Assembly (NCBI GenBank): GCA_963843465.1 | Contig: CAWJKP010000001.1 | Span: forward strand, 1,488,001 to 1,552,000 | Direction of reading: 5' to 3' | From: CAWJKP01 sp963843465 | Lineage (GTDB): Bacteria > Planctomycetota > Planctomycetia > Pirellulales > Thermoguttaceae | DNA length: 64,000 nucleotides | Shown here: one piece after another, positions 12,827 through 24,277 of the stretch | Layout of the letters: each line of letters begins with the position of its first letter | How positions within the stretch are numbered: the stretch's first letter is position 1 | The notes under the pieces: generated by a model | Seen by the model: only the letters and a program-made list of their open reading frames with translations | Told to the model about the DNA's origin: nothing | The model's database searches: none | Translations under genes and position numbers: made by a program

Positions 12827-13017
12827 GGATATCTCCTGATGAGTTTTGGCAAACTTGTGAGCCACGTTCGTCCTACCTCGACCTCCGGATCGACGTTGGG
12901 ATCGTGCCGGTTCATCATGGGTGACGTGTCTCGCACCACGCCGCTGACATCGGCGAACGCCGCGGCCGCAATCAAGATCCAGACGGCGGAAACGACGATC
13001 ACCCAAAGACGCATCAT
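12823..13017 (-). CDS. Small exported or membrane-anchored protein, translationally coupled to the lyase gene
   Basis: 64 residues. It starts at 13017 after GAAAGGAC and has a hydrophobic segment at residues 4-21 (LWVIVVSAVWILIAAAAF, cleavage possible near AFA-DV), then a short polar tail (MNRHDPNVDPEVEVG). Its stop TGA overlaps the next ATG as ATGA (12826-12823), a classic coupling arrangement. No family is recognised. It may be a genuine small protein or the truncated start of an older gene. Confidence 0.5.
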   Translation of the reverse strand: MMRLWVIVVSAVWILIAAAAFADVSGVVRDTSPMMNRHDPNVDPEVEVGRTWLTSLPKLIRRYP

Positions 13018-13049
13018 GGTGTTGTCCTTTCAGGGTAACGAACGTGGCT

Positions 13050-16000
13050 TCAATACCGATCGATGGTGACCACGCGCGATTCGCCGGGGCTCAGCCGGAC
13101 CCAGACTCGCCCCGTGTGGCCATGGTACAGCACGTTGCTGCGGTTACCGCCCAGCCGATAATCGTTGGGCTTCGCATCCTCTTCAAGGTTCTGCACGGCC
13201 CCATCATCCAGGGCCACGATCGATGTAAAATCACGCCATCGCTTTTCCACCTTGACGCCCAGGCCACCAAGGTCGAGCACGACCGCGGCCACCAGGGGCT
13301 GAGCTTTGGAGTTGCTGATTCGCAATAGGACGCTCTGCGGCCGGCTCCAAGCGCGCACGTGGACGCCGTCCGTTTCGCATCGGACTTTATCGGCAAGATC
13401 ATGGCCTGCCAGGGAGGTGGCGCCGGTGATGCCCCAATCGAGCACGGCGGTGCGCAGCGGGCCGGGGAATGCGTCTTTCCAGGCCGCGTCGGCAATCGGC
13501 CGCTCGTCCCAGGAAAGGACCAGGTATCGCACGTGGTGGTACTGTACGTCAAAACCATCGATGGTCCCGCTGCCCGCATCAAGCTTAGGCTGGATGGCGG
13601 GCAAAGGCAGCGGTTCACCGCTGGAGTTCCGGGGCAAGTCTTGCACCCACTTCAGGTGGCCGAGGTACCGCGGGTTGGGAAGATCGTTGAGCAGCTCGCC
13701 GACCCGCAGTTGTTCGCCGCCGAGGCCGTTGGGAACCCCTAGCGCCGCCAGATCGAGACGGAGGCGGGCCGACCGCGTCTGCTCTTGTCCCTCGGGATCG
13801 GGACCATGGTTCATCACGGCCATCGCCACCGAGTTCGGCCGTTTCCAAAGGCTCACGATCAGCCCGTTGGTGGACTCCTTCACCACGTGACGATTCCGCC
13901 AATAGGGGATGAACTGAACGTCTTCGCGGCTGATGCCCCAATGGCGGAACTCGCCGCTCCAGAAGATGCTGCCGCCGGCCCCGCCCGTGCCGGCGTCGTG
14001 CATGGCCGCCCATGCGGGATTCATGAACCCCAAGTGGCTGATGTTAACGCCGAAATTGTGCGGGCAAGACAGGGCGATCATCCGATCGCTGGGGTAGACG
14101 TCGATCGGGTCCTTCATGGGGTATTCCGAATCGAGGATGGCGTCGGCGAAGGGGAGGGCCTTCAGGCTGATGGAATTGGTGCTGTGCCCGGAAACACCCC
14201 CGGGATAGAGGCCATTCTCCTGAATCATCGCCCAGGTGCGTTTGTACCAGGCGCGGAGGTTGTCGTCGCCGCCCTCGGGTTGGATGCGGCCGTCGGGCAA
14301 GATGTAACCGAAACCGGCCGCCAACCGAGCCAGAAAATGCCCGGTGAAGCTGATGTCGTAGTAGAAGTGCGTGCATCCACCTTCGCGGACCTGGCGATCC
14401 TGGAGGTAGATCATGTAATCGGTATAGGTTTTGGAGAGGGCCTCCCCTCCCGGCACCCAATCGCCGGCGAAGTAGCGATACATGCCCGGCTCGACCGTCT
14501 TGTCCATGTAGCCGCGCAAGGCGATCTGGTTGGTCAGGTAGGTTTGCAGCCGCGGGGCCAGTTCATAAATTCCTCGCACGGACCGTTTGGTTGCCTCTTC
14601 TTTGCAATAAGCAAAGTACTCCGGCCATCGCTTCAGATCCTCGAACGGCGGGCTGAGCACGGAAAAATAGTCCTGACCGGTGTCCCAGTTGACCTTGTAC
14701 TTGCCGCCCGAGAAACCGTTGGCGGCCGAGATCTGGTTGATCCGCCAGCCCCGCTCGAACTTGCGGAAGGGAGTGGCGTTGTAGCCCAGGCGGATCGTGC
14801 GCGGGCCGCTCAACTCCAAGGGACTCTTGCCGCTGCAACTGCCGACGATGTTGTTGCGGATGACGACGGCCCCGCCTTCGCGGACCAGGCAGTGCGCCGG
14901 CACCCGGTCGTCAACGTCCCATCCGCGGTCGCTATCGGCCGCCCAAAGCAGTCCGCGCTGCTCGCTGCCCAGCCACAGGTTGCCGGTAAAGCTGCCGGCC
15001 GTCATGCCGCTGCCGGTCAAGCCGATGCCGTTGAGCGTGTTCCACACCTCTGCCTGGCCGCCGGGCACCCGGCCGATGGCCCGCGCAGTAGTTGCCGCCC
15101 TGGCCGATGCAGGCCATGTGCAGTCCCAACGCGTCGTCGACCGGCCACTCGACGCGCAATCGGTCGAGCTTCACCGGCCCGCCTTCCGGCGCGAAAGTCA
15201 TGGCGAGGTCCACCAGTCCGTCCTGCTCCATCGATCCTTTCGCCTGGAAGCGGATGCCTGCCGCCGTGGCGGGCGGCCCCTCGAACTCGATGCGCCAGGG
15301 CCTGGCACTGGTAATCTTCAGCGGGCCGGCCGCGCGGACGACCGACTCCTTGCCGCCCACGTCGACGACGATCCGCGCAGGCCGCGCAAGCACCGGCCCG
15401 CCGTTGGCGTCGATCTGGATCGGCAGGCCAAGGCCGTCCAATTCGTAGAGCCGGCGAGTGCAGGAAACGGCTATCGGCGATGTCCGGCCCGGCTGGATCT
15501 TCAGCGGCTCGAACGGGCGAAGCACCCTTTCCGTGTCGCCCACGCGGTTGTTCCACCATTTGGCGAAAACTTTCGGCTCATCCTTCTTCTCAAAGCCGAT
15601 ATCGCTGCGCGAAACCAGGCTCTTCCCGGCGGCATCCAGCAATCGCAATTCCACCTTGTACGTGCCGGGTTCAAGATTCGGCAATTCGATCAGCCCCCAG
15701 TACTTGGCATGCGTGAAATGGGAGAGCCGGCCCCGGCCGACCGGTCGGCCCGCACGCGTGATCGCGTACTCGGCCGCGGCCGGTTGCGTGCCGGGCGGAA
15801 CCTGCGCGTCCATCGTATCGGCGCTCAGAAAAAGCAGTCCCTGCACCGGGTTGAAATCCTGCTCGTACTCGAACACGGTCGTGCGCGGCACGGCCTTCAG
15901 ATAGCTCTTGTCCGTACCCTGGAAAGTCAGGCTGTGGGAGAAAATCGGGGTCGTGCCCGTCGGCTGTACCGGCATCACCCGGTACTCGTACATCGAAATC

Positions 16001-17014
16001 CCCGTGCGCCGATCGGCCGGCCCGTAGTCCAGCCCGGGAAAGGTCTTGGCCACGTCGAACCGCACGAGCGAGCGGGCCGGAATGGTGATGGTCCTCTCTT
16101 CACTGACGACGGTGGCCGGATTCTCGATCCGGCCGGGGGAAGCAGACTTGCCGTGCACAATCTTCACCACGGCCTTCACCGTAACAGGTGCAGTCGCGGG
16201 ATTGTGGATCGTCGAGCGAAGGTTGATCTTCTCGTCGTGCAGTCCGGAGATCTCTTCGATTTGCACGTAGGGGCGGTCGGCGGTCAGGACCTGCGCGGAA
16301 AACCCGCATTCTGCAAGTGCCCAGTAGCGCTGGGTACGTCGAGCCACTGCCACTCAGGATTCTTCAGCGGCGCCTGAGCAGAATGCCGAGGGGATCGTCC
16401 GGCTTGTTTGGCGCGGGCAGTTGCAGGTCCTTCAGGTCCATCGCCATCTCCATGTCCCACCACCGCCGGCCGTCGCGGTCGTACACGCGGTTGGCGATCC
16501 GGGGCGTCGGCCGCCAGTTGAACAGGTTCTGGCCGATCGACGGGTAGATCTTCATGTACTCGCCGCAGCCCACGGAGTTCACGACAAACTTCAGGAAGCT
16601 GGAGGACTGGCCGGGCAGCTTGTTGCGGTCGTGCAAGAAGAGGCCGAACTCATAGGAATCGTCGCAGACGACGCCGCTGGAGTACTTCTCACGCTTGCTG
16701 CGGTACAGCCGGTGACCGGGCAGGACGTTGGACCGCGCGGCGATGTAAAGATGCTCGGCGTCCCAAGTAACCCAGAAACTCACCGGACGGTCGCGGTAGT
16801 CGAGCGAACTGGTCCAAGCCACGCCCGCCACGCGGACCGCTTGTTGCCACTCCTGGGGATCGATATTGCCGTCGATGATCGGCGCCTTGCCGGCATGTGG
16901 GATGTTGAATCGCGAGATCCGCTCTTCCGGAAAGCTGAACTTGGCATCCTGCGATTGGACGATGATCGGCTCAAGCAGAACGGCCGCCGCAAAGAGATAC
17001 TGAACAGTCCTCAT
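13050..17014 (-). CDS. Secreted GH123/DUF6067-like glycoside hydrolase with N-terminal CBM9-like domain, frameshifted
   Basis: One protein of about 1,310 residues read in three frames, with breaks near 16370 and near 15060. It opens at 17014 with a signal peptide, then a CBM9-like domain (APIIDGNIDPQEWQQAVRV, WVTWDAEHLYIAAR, WWDMEMAMDLKDL) that would bind sugar chain ends. After that come beta-sandwich domains (PYVQIEEISGLHDEKINLRS) and a large catalytic-type region with LLWAADSDRGWDVDD, the signature I associate with DUF6067/GH123-like enzymes, then CTHFYYDISFTG, NGLYPGGVSGHSTNSIS and a C-terminal beta domain ending at 13050. Known GH123 members act on beta-N-acetylgalactosaminides; this substrate is unproven. 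It lies just downstream of the beta-helix gene (75-bp gap) in the same direction. Confidence 0.6.
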
Positions 17015-17088
17015 GGTTCCTTTCCAATCTCTGTGTAGTCACCAATCTTTCGCTGGATTACCACGGCCGACGCTTTCATCCGCCGCGC

Positions 17089-19949
17089 CTATCGTCCCGG
17101 CTGGACGCTGTGGTACTCTGCTTGGATCTCGGCTGGCGCAAGCGCGCGAGTCCAGATCTTCAGCTCATCGATCAGGCCGACGTACGGTCCGGGCGTGTCG
17201 CCTTTGGGCGGATCGCCGCCCCAAGCTTCGCGGCCCAGAATAAGCGGCTCGTTGTTTGGGGAACGGTCCAGCGAGATCTTCTTCTCCACAACCTGGCGAC
17301 CATCGGCATAAATGGCAATCCCCACGCCGCGGCGGATCGTGACGGCCACCTGGGTCCATTGGTTCGCCTTGAGGACCGCCGGAGAGGTAAAGTTGAAGGG
17401 CCAGCGCCCGTCAGCGTCGCTGGCCTCGAAGCCGATACACGCCCCCTGCTGCGTGATCACCAGCGGCGTCCCGGTTCCGGCGAATCGCTTGGCGACAAGA
17501 CCACGCCGGCCGGATACCGTAAGCGGCTTGATCCATAGCGAGACCGTGACGTCGGGAGCATTGAACACGGCCGGTTCCTCCACGCGCAGATAGCCCTTGC
17601 CGTCGAACCGGGCCGCATGGCCCCGTACGCCGTCGGCCACGCCGACGCCGTCCTCCACGGCGGCCGAGAAACCGTTGCCCGAGCCGTCGGCAAAGCTGCC
17701 GTCCTGAATCGCGTCGAACGTCCACGCGGCCACCGGGTCGCGACGGCCCAAGTAACGCTTCATACGCTCCTCGGCCGCCTTGCGGACCGCTTCTTCGTCC
17801 ACAACCGGGTACTTTACCCCACGGAACGTGTTGTTCACCGATAGCACGTCGCGGGCCTCACGGCTGATGAAGATGCCCTGATCAACGTCTTCGATTCGGT
17901 TGCCCTCGACGACCACGTCGCGACACCCGCCTGCAACACGAATCTGGGCATGGTTATGGAGATAATTACCCCGCACGACCGCGCCGCGATTCATCGTGCC
18001 GGCATACGGCGGCTGCGCGCTGCTGCCCACTTCCAGGACCGCATCGGTGGCCGAGTCCCAGTGATAGTAGTTCCCTTCGAGGATCTCGTTGCCCAGGTAC
18101 TGGCAGAACCAGCTTGGCTGGTAGCCGTCATACCACATGCCCAGACCACGGATGCCCTGCATCCGCGTGCCGCGGTTGTCGACGGCGAGGCACTCGATCG
18201 AGGTCCCGTAGAATTGCAGCGCCCCGGTGTCGGTGAAGTCGTTGTCCAGGATCACGTAATGGCCTTGGAACATCGTGATGCAAAGGTCGGACCGGGCGCC
18301 GGGGGCCACGCTCCAGGGCCGGTCGATCTCGACCGTCGAGCCGGCGTGCCGCACGATGCGGCGATACTGGCCGGCCCCTTGGCCCTGGAGCACGAACAGG
18401 CCCGCCCCGATCCAACTCCGCTGGTTCCACTTGGGCTCGGCAGCCAGGACCACGGTGGTGCCGCTCGTCGAGCGAATCTTTCCGAAGTAGGCGTCGCCGC
18501 CGGCGTCGCTGGTCATGGCCTCGCGATCCCAGCCGTGCATCAGGCGGAGCCGATTGTGGGCAAAATAGACGTTCTGAGAATAGGTCGAGCCGTCGAGGCA
18601 GTTCAGGCCGCCGCCGGTCGACATGAGATCACCGCCCACCAGGAGATTGTTCTCGAAGCTGAGCCCGTCGCTTCCGGAGATGCAGTACCAGCCCCAGCGG
18701 CCGTTGACCAGCGTATTGCCGCGGACGCATCCGCCGCGGACCCGGCTGAGGAACAGTGCGCGGCCGCTGCCGTAAAGGTCGCAATCGGTGATCTCGACGT
18801 TCGGCCCGCCCAGTCGCACCGTGTCGCCGCCGCCGGTCGAAAGCTGCTGGGAGTCGCGAAAGCGGGCGTCTACCTGTTCCATGGTGGGATGGCCGCGGTA
18901 CGCATTTGCACGCACCCGCACGCCCCGCAAGAACACGTCGCCGGCCCCCGGCTGGTCCCCCAGGTCGCCGGCAATCACGTGACGATAGTTCTGCGCATAG
19001 ACCGTCAATTCCTCGATGCCGAACGAGTTCGTGCCTCCCAGGAGTACGTCGGGTGGCTTGGGCAAATCGGCCCAGGCCAGGCAGGCCCGTTGCCGGTCCT
19101 CGCCGTGCAACACGGTCAGACGCGGAATCTTGAGAGACCCGGCAAGTCGGTATCGTCCCGCCGGAAAGTAGATCTGCCCACCGCCGTTCTGCCGGGCCTT
19201 GTCCAAGGCCGATCGTACCGCATGGGTGTCGTCCTTGATGCCGTCGCCCTCCGCCCCGCAATCCTTGACGTTGAAGACCGCCTGGGGCCACTGTCGAGGT
19301 ACGACGACCCGCACCGATACCGGCTGGCTCCAGGCCGCGGCGCCCCCCAGACCGCTGTGGAGACGGAGCTTGTACAGGCCCGGCAGAAGCTCCTTGGGCA
19401 GCGTCAGTTTCGCCGCATAGCAATCGGCCGCAACGGGCAGCGTCATCGTCTGGGGGCCGGCCAGGCGGGCCGTGGCCGTCGTCATTTCCTTCGGCGTCAC
19501 GCCGAGGTTCTTGCCGAACAGCCGAATCCAGCCGCCGGGGCTGGCGTCGACGCCCAGGTTGCCCTGCGCCCACCAGACTTGCGGCACGTTCAGCAGCACG
19601 ACGATCGGATTGCTTTGTCCAGTGATTCGCACCGCAAATACGCCGGGCTTCCAGTCGGCCGGCACCGCGAACTTGAGCGACTGCTCGGTCGCTTGGACCG
19701 CTTTGAGGGGTTGTCCTTTGCAAGGCCAAGCGACCGCGCGCCGGCCGCTTCGCCCGCCGGCCCATCGGTCAGGCGAACCCCTTCGATGACCGGGTTCTCG
19801 CCAAACCCTTCGCCAATCGTCAACACCGTCTCGCCCGGACCGATCGGATCGCTGGCCCGGAACACGGCAGACTCGGCTCCGGCAAATCGGGCGGTTGTAA
19901 TGAGCAACAACACTATTATTGACGCCCGCATCGTTTTCAGGTTACTCAT
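17089..19949 (-). CDS. Secreted right-handed beta-helix (Pectate_lyase_3-like) protein with C-terminal LamG-like domain, frameshifted
   Basis: The start at 19949 gives a signal peptide (SIIVLLLITTARFAGAES). A frameshift near 19730 joins it to the long frame ending at 17089, about 950 residues in all. An Ig/IPT-like region (GGWIRLFGKNLGVTPKEM) precedes FNVKDCGAEGDGIKDDTHAV, the hallmark opening of the pectate-lyase-3/polygalacturonase beta-helix, followed by many parallel-helix rungs (YCISGSDGLSFENNLLVGGD, VVVEGNRIEDVDQGIFISR). Residues about 720-950 are a concanavalin/LamG-like domain (DGKGYLRVEEPAVFNAPDVT; LIDELKIWTRALAPAEIQ). The protein probably binds or cleaves an acidic polysaccharide outside the cell. 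Catalytic residues cannot be assigned by eye. Confidence 0.72.
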
Positions 19950-19974
19950 GAGGCGGAGACCTTGATGTGTGATT

Positions 19975-22527
19975 TCAGAACTGCGGGTACTTGATCACCC
20001 GCACCTCGCCCTTCTTCAGCGTCAGCGTCACCTCCGGACCGTCCCCCAGAGTCTTCCCGTCCAAGGCATCGACTACTTTGCCCTGCCGGCCGGTATTGAG
20101 GACCAGCGGACCGGACTCGTGCGCCTGCACTGAAATATATCCCTCGGCGGCCCAGACCGTGGCCTTGCCTTCGGTGAACAGGTGCACGCCGGCCATTTTG
20201 GCCAGCGCCCGGATCAGCTCGGGGGTCAACTGAGGCACGCCGACGAAGACGTCGATCCCCTTCTCGCAGCGCCGCACCGCGACGGCGGGCGTGCCGTCGG
20301 AATACGTCGCCAGCGTCTCGTCCGCCGACGCCACCACGCTGAACAGCGGGTCGATGGCCTGTTTGGGCCCCCAGGGAGCTACGAGGCCGAGCTTCTTTCC
20401 GGCCTCTGTGGGCGTGGCTTCCGCCGTCGGCATGTTGGCCGCCTTGGCCTCGAAGCCCGTCACCTCCTCGATCCCCGCGATGTTCGCGCGATCCGGGTAC
20501 AGGTATCCGGGGGCATAGCACCAGACGCGCACGCTGCCAGCGGTGCGCCGGCTGGCCAGGGCCGCACGCCTTACGGGGCTGAGCGCCAGGCCGAGAGAAA
20601 GACCTGCAGCTTGGCAGGGACGCGGCCGACCAGGACGTCGTCCAGCAGGTACTGGCCATATGGCGCACCACAGCGGCCAAGCGCCGCGCGGGCGTCGTAG
20701 ACCAGGTTGCTGGCCACCGCGGCCGAGCCGCCGGGCAGATGGCACATGCTCTCCTCGTCCACGATGGCCGCGATCTCTGGCGCGAAGGGCCCACGGCGCT
20801 CGAGCATCGCGGCGTCCAGCGGGCGCAGGAGGGCCATCTCTTCCCAGATGCGAGCGTCGTTGAACCAGCCCTGAGCCGGCAGGTCCATCCACCACGTTCC
20901 GAACCCGCGGATGGCGGCCTGCGCGGTGTTGCGCCGCATAACCTGCCGGGTTTGCTGCAGATCGACCAGCCCGCCCTCCTGGACGTGCGCTTCCTTGCGC
21001 GGATCGAGGAAGGTGCGCGAATCGTCCTCGTTCAGCCAGAGGATGCCGGCCCGGGCGACGCTCTCGGCGGCCGTCATGCTGGGGGCGGTGCCGATCCACT
21101 CGCGGTCGGTGTAGGCGATCGGCGAGCAGAGGATGTCGATGTCCCGGCCCCTGAGCAGCGAGGAGAGGGCGTAATGCCCACTGGTCGGCGCGCCGTTGGG
21201 CAACGGCGCGAACTCGAACAAGTAACCATAGAAGAAGACCACCAGCTTCCGGCCGTCCGTGCCGCGGCGGCAGGCGGCGGCCATGGCGGCGACGTGATCG
21301 GCCATCTCCTGCTGCTGGAAGCGGGCGAATTCTAGTAGACGCTTTTCCCGGGCGGGATCCCGCAGCAAACCGTTGGGGTGGGCACGACGCTCAGCCGGGG
21401 TCGGCGGCTCCGCCGCATTCGCCTGCGGGTCACCGCGCGACTTAAGCCACTGCCGGAAGGCGGCCCGGGTGGCCGGATCGTAACCGCTGAGGGGCGGCAC
21501 CCACGAGTTCAGGTAGAACCACTCGCCCGTATTCTGCCCGCAGGGGTGGATGCCGGCGAAGCGGTCCGGAAACGTTTCAAGGAGGTGGCGGGAGATTTTC
21601 TCCAGGTGCGCGCAGACGTCGGCGCGGTAGGCGCGGTCTGAGACGCAAGAGTGGTTGGCGACCTTATCGCCGTCGTAGACCATGCGGGCTTGGGGGTTGC
21701 GCTGCCAGCCACCAGTCCGGGGCGTCCGCGGCGACGCGCGGGACGAGCAGGACCTTCGGGTTGACCGCGATGATCTGCCGGCAGAGGTTGTCCAGCGGCG
21801 CCCAGTCGGCGGGCGTTCCGGGCGGCGTCCAGCAGTTGGGGGCGGAGAAGGAGACCAGGTTGACGCCCACGTTGCGGGCCAGCGCGACCTGGCTGAGGAA
21901 CGAGCCCGGCGGGCCGCCGATGTAGTTCCAGTTTCCTCCCACCACGCTGTAGAGCGCGACGCAGAGATCCTGCGCCGGCAAGGCCTTCGCGCGGAACGAG
22001 CAGCGATAGGAGTGCCCGGCGGCGAAGTGGAGCGACGCCTGGCTGTGCAGGTGGAAGTCCGGCCAGTTGCCCTGCGGTGGGCGTTTAAGGGTGACATGGA
22101 GCGCACCGTCGGACACGGCGACTGCGCCGACGGTGTTCGCAGGGCCAACCGGCCAGAAGTTCCAGCGCTTCGCGAAGCCTTCCGGGGTGGCGAAGGAGCC
22201 GGGGGGCAGCACGTCCTCGGACGTTTTCGCGTCCCGGATGCGCAGGTCGGCTAGCCATATCTCGCCGGGCTCGTGCGCAAAGCGGAAGTGCAGCGTGCCG
22301 GTCCCGTTCACGTCGCCCGGGAGGAACTCAAACATGGGGGACGTCCATTCGGATTTCGCGGCGATCAGCCCGCTATTCATGGAGCCAAAGAAGAACCGCG
22401 AGGGGATCGGCTTTCCGTCGACGTGGATTTGGGGCCCGCCGCGCGTGTCCTGGACGCGCACCGTGACGGGATCAGAGGCGGCCACGGCCAGCAAGGCGAG
22501 CAGGAGCAGCGGGGCGCATTGAACCAT
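19975..22527 (-). CDS. Secreted GH42/beta-galactosidase-like protein, frameshifted
   Basis: ATG 22527 follows AGAGGAATT and starts a signal peptide (MVQCAPLLLLALLAVAAS). Breaks near 21700 (in a GGGGG run) and near 20575 divide about 850 residues into three frames. The N-terminal region is a beta-sandwich with HVDGKPIPSRFFFGSMNSG. The barrel follows with HPCGQNTGEWFYLNSWVP and VDEESMCHLPGG. The C-terminal part with VPAKLQVFLSAW, VRVWCYAPG and ITGFEA-like EVTGFEAKA resembles the trimerisation domain of GH42-type beta-galactosidases, and the ending GEVRVIKYPQF a small all-beta domain. The subfamily and substrate are uncertain. It is upstream of the beta-helix gene in the same direction (25 bp). 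Confidence 0.55.
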
Positions 22528-23468
22528 TACTAATTCCTCTTGGTTGCGGCAATCGTCCGCCGGGGCCCTCACCCCTGCAATGTATGGCGGGGCCCCGTGC
22601 AGTCAAAATACTCAGCCGAATTCCAAGTGTCAATCAGTATGGAACTTACGAACGTGCGTCGAGCGCCCATTTCGGCCGGTTGCCAGCGTATGGCCGCCAT
22701 CCGATGCTGGAGTTCTTGCCCCTCGACTTCAGCATCGGTGACTCATGAGTTCCATTCTCCACCCCTGCCCTAGGCAAACATCTGGGCGATACTGACGTTC
22801 GCGTGGGACTGCTCAACCTGGTGCGTATGCACGGACCGCAACAACAAGTTCGGCCGGCCAGCCTTCGGCTCGGCCACCCATGGCTAGTTGTTACCTGTAA
22901 AGGGCGGACAGAAAGCGTAGCGGCGGGCGGACGAAAAACGTAGCGCCCGATACTTACTCTACCCTCCACCCGAGGGTCGGTCTAGTCACGCCCATCCTCG
23001 TCTCCCTCTTGATCTCCTTCCAAGGGTTCCTCCGAGGCCCACAGCGAATCGGGGATGCGCGAGCGGGCTTTGCGAGCCAGGCGCCAATGCTCGATTCGCC
23101 GTCGCACGGCTTCCAGACGCGAGGGAAGACCACGTGTCTGCTTGGTACCCATCGGCTGTCCTCCGCAAGATTGTGAGCTGACAGCCTACGATACCACACG
23201 CCTCAAAACCGTTCACACACGCCTGCCGGAAGGACACCGGCCCCGGTCACTTTCCTCCTGGCCGCCAGCTTTCTTCCCCGGATGCCTGACCAGATTGTCC
23301 GGCCAACCATCCAGCAAGGTTGCCGCCGATATAGCAAGGCGCCCCGGCGAGTGAACTGTCGCGCCTCCGGCCAATAATCATTCTGTGATTCGCCGGCTCC
23401 CCTCGCCGGCACAGTGGGAGAGGGCAGGTTGCCGTTGGCCTGCTCCCGGGATATCGAAAGCCGTCCGC
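22528..23468. other. Intergenic region with transposon remnants
   Basis: About 940 bases. Apart from the 56-codon transposase-accessory fragment (22982-23152), it holds two near-identical 21-base units side by side, GGGCGGACAGAAAGCGTAGCG (22903-22923, shown in full only as start GGGCGGACAG) and a second copy at 22926-22946. Nothing else is recognisable. Confidence 0.4.
22982..23152 (-). pseudogene. N-terminal fragment of an IS66-type accessory (TnpA-like) protein
   Basis: 56 codons from an ATG after GGAGGACAG. Residues 10-40 (SRLEAVRRRIEHWRLARKAR then SRIPDSLWAS) match the pattern of small transposase-accessory proteins that precede IS66-like transposases, where the text normally continues through an HTH. 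Here it diverges after WAS into an acidic tail and stops, so only the first half remains. No transposase gene follows. Confidence 0.45.
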
Positions 23469-24259
23469 TCACTTCAAGCCGTCGAGAAAGGCGTGGAGCC
23501 GCTCGGGCCAGTTTTTCACGTCCGGCGGCAGCGAGGGCAACAGGCCGAACCCGTGCCCGCCGTGCGGCGGCATGATGAACTCGCACGGGATCTCGGCCTT
23601 CTTGCACGCCGCGGCATACACGATGCAGCTCGGCGCCAGCTTGTCGTCGCCGGCGACATAGAGGAAGGCGGGGGTCTTCACCGGCGCGACGTCGTCGAGC
23701 ACCTTGCCGTCTTTTTCGAGGTAGGCCGGGTACATCAGCACGGCGAAGTCGAGCGGCGTGTCGGCCGCGGCGGTGTGCGTCAGCCGCGCGGCGAGGTGGC
23801 CGCCCGCCGAGAAGCCCATCACGCCGATCTTCCGGGTGCTCAGCCCGAACTCGCCGCCGCGCTTCTGCAACAGGGCCAGCGCGGCTCGCGCGTCGGCGAA
23901 GGCCAGTTCCCGTGTCTGCGGGCCGGCGCTGACACGATAGAGCAGGATCGCCGCGTCGTAGCCGAACTCGTTCAGCCGCTTCGCGACGAAGTAGCCTTCG
24001 TGGTTGATGGCGAGGATGCTGTAGCCGCCGCCGGGGCAGATCAGGACGGTGCCCAGGGCCGGCCGCTGCTTGGCCGGGAACAGCTCCAGCGCCGGGACGT
24101 CGACCTTGTGAATGCGGTCGATGCCGTCCTTGCCCGGTTCCACGGCCGGCGAGGCGCTCCCTCCTTGCCTTCGAGCGTGATGCGGCGGATGTCGGCGGCC
24201 TGCGCGATGGACAGGCCGAGCACGATGAACAGCGATAATCCGAGAGCGGTCCGGTTCAT
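23469..24259 (-). CDS. Secreted alpha/beta hydrolase (acetyl-esterase / BD-FAE-like), frameshifted near 24160
   Basis: The signal peptide starts at ATG 24259 (MNRTALGLSLFIVLGLSIAQ), with GGAATTC upstream. After a one-base frame change near 24160 (in GGAGGG) the hydrolase domain reads clearly: VLICPGGGYSILAINHEG (oxyanion HGGG-like), the nucleophile elbow GVMGFSAGGHLAA, an Asp in YVAGDDKLAP and His in MPPHGGHGFGL. This is the xylan/hemicellulose acetyl-esterase type often annotated as Axe or BD-FAE. About 260 residues. It starts 18 bp after the gene at 24278, so the two form an operon and probably strip decorations from the same polymer. Confidence 0.75.
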
Positions 24260-24277
24260 GATGAATTCCAAAATGGG

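Noticed and set aside
17950..19965. 671-codon plus-strand frame opposite the beta-helix gene
   Set aside because: Antisense shadow rich in Arg, His and Ala with no domain; the minus strand has clear beta-helix and LamG text.
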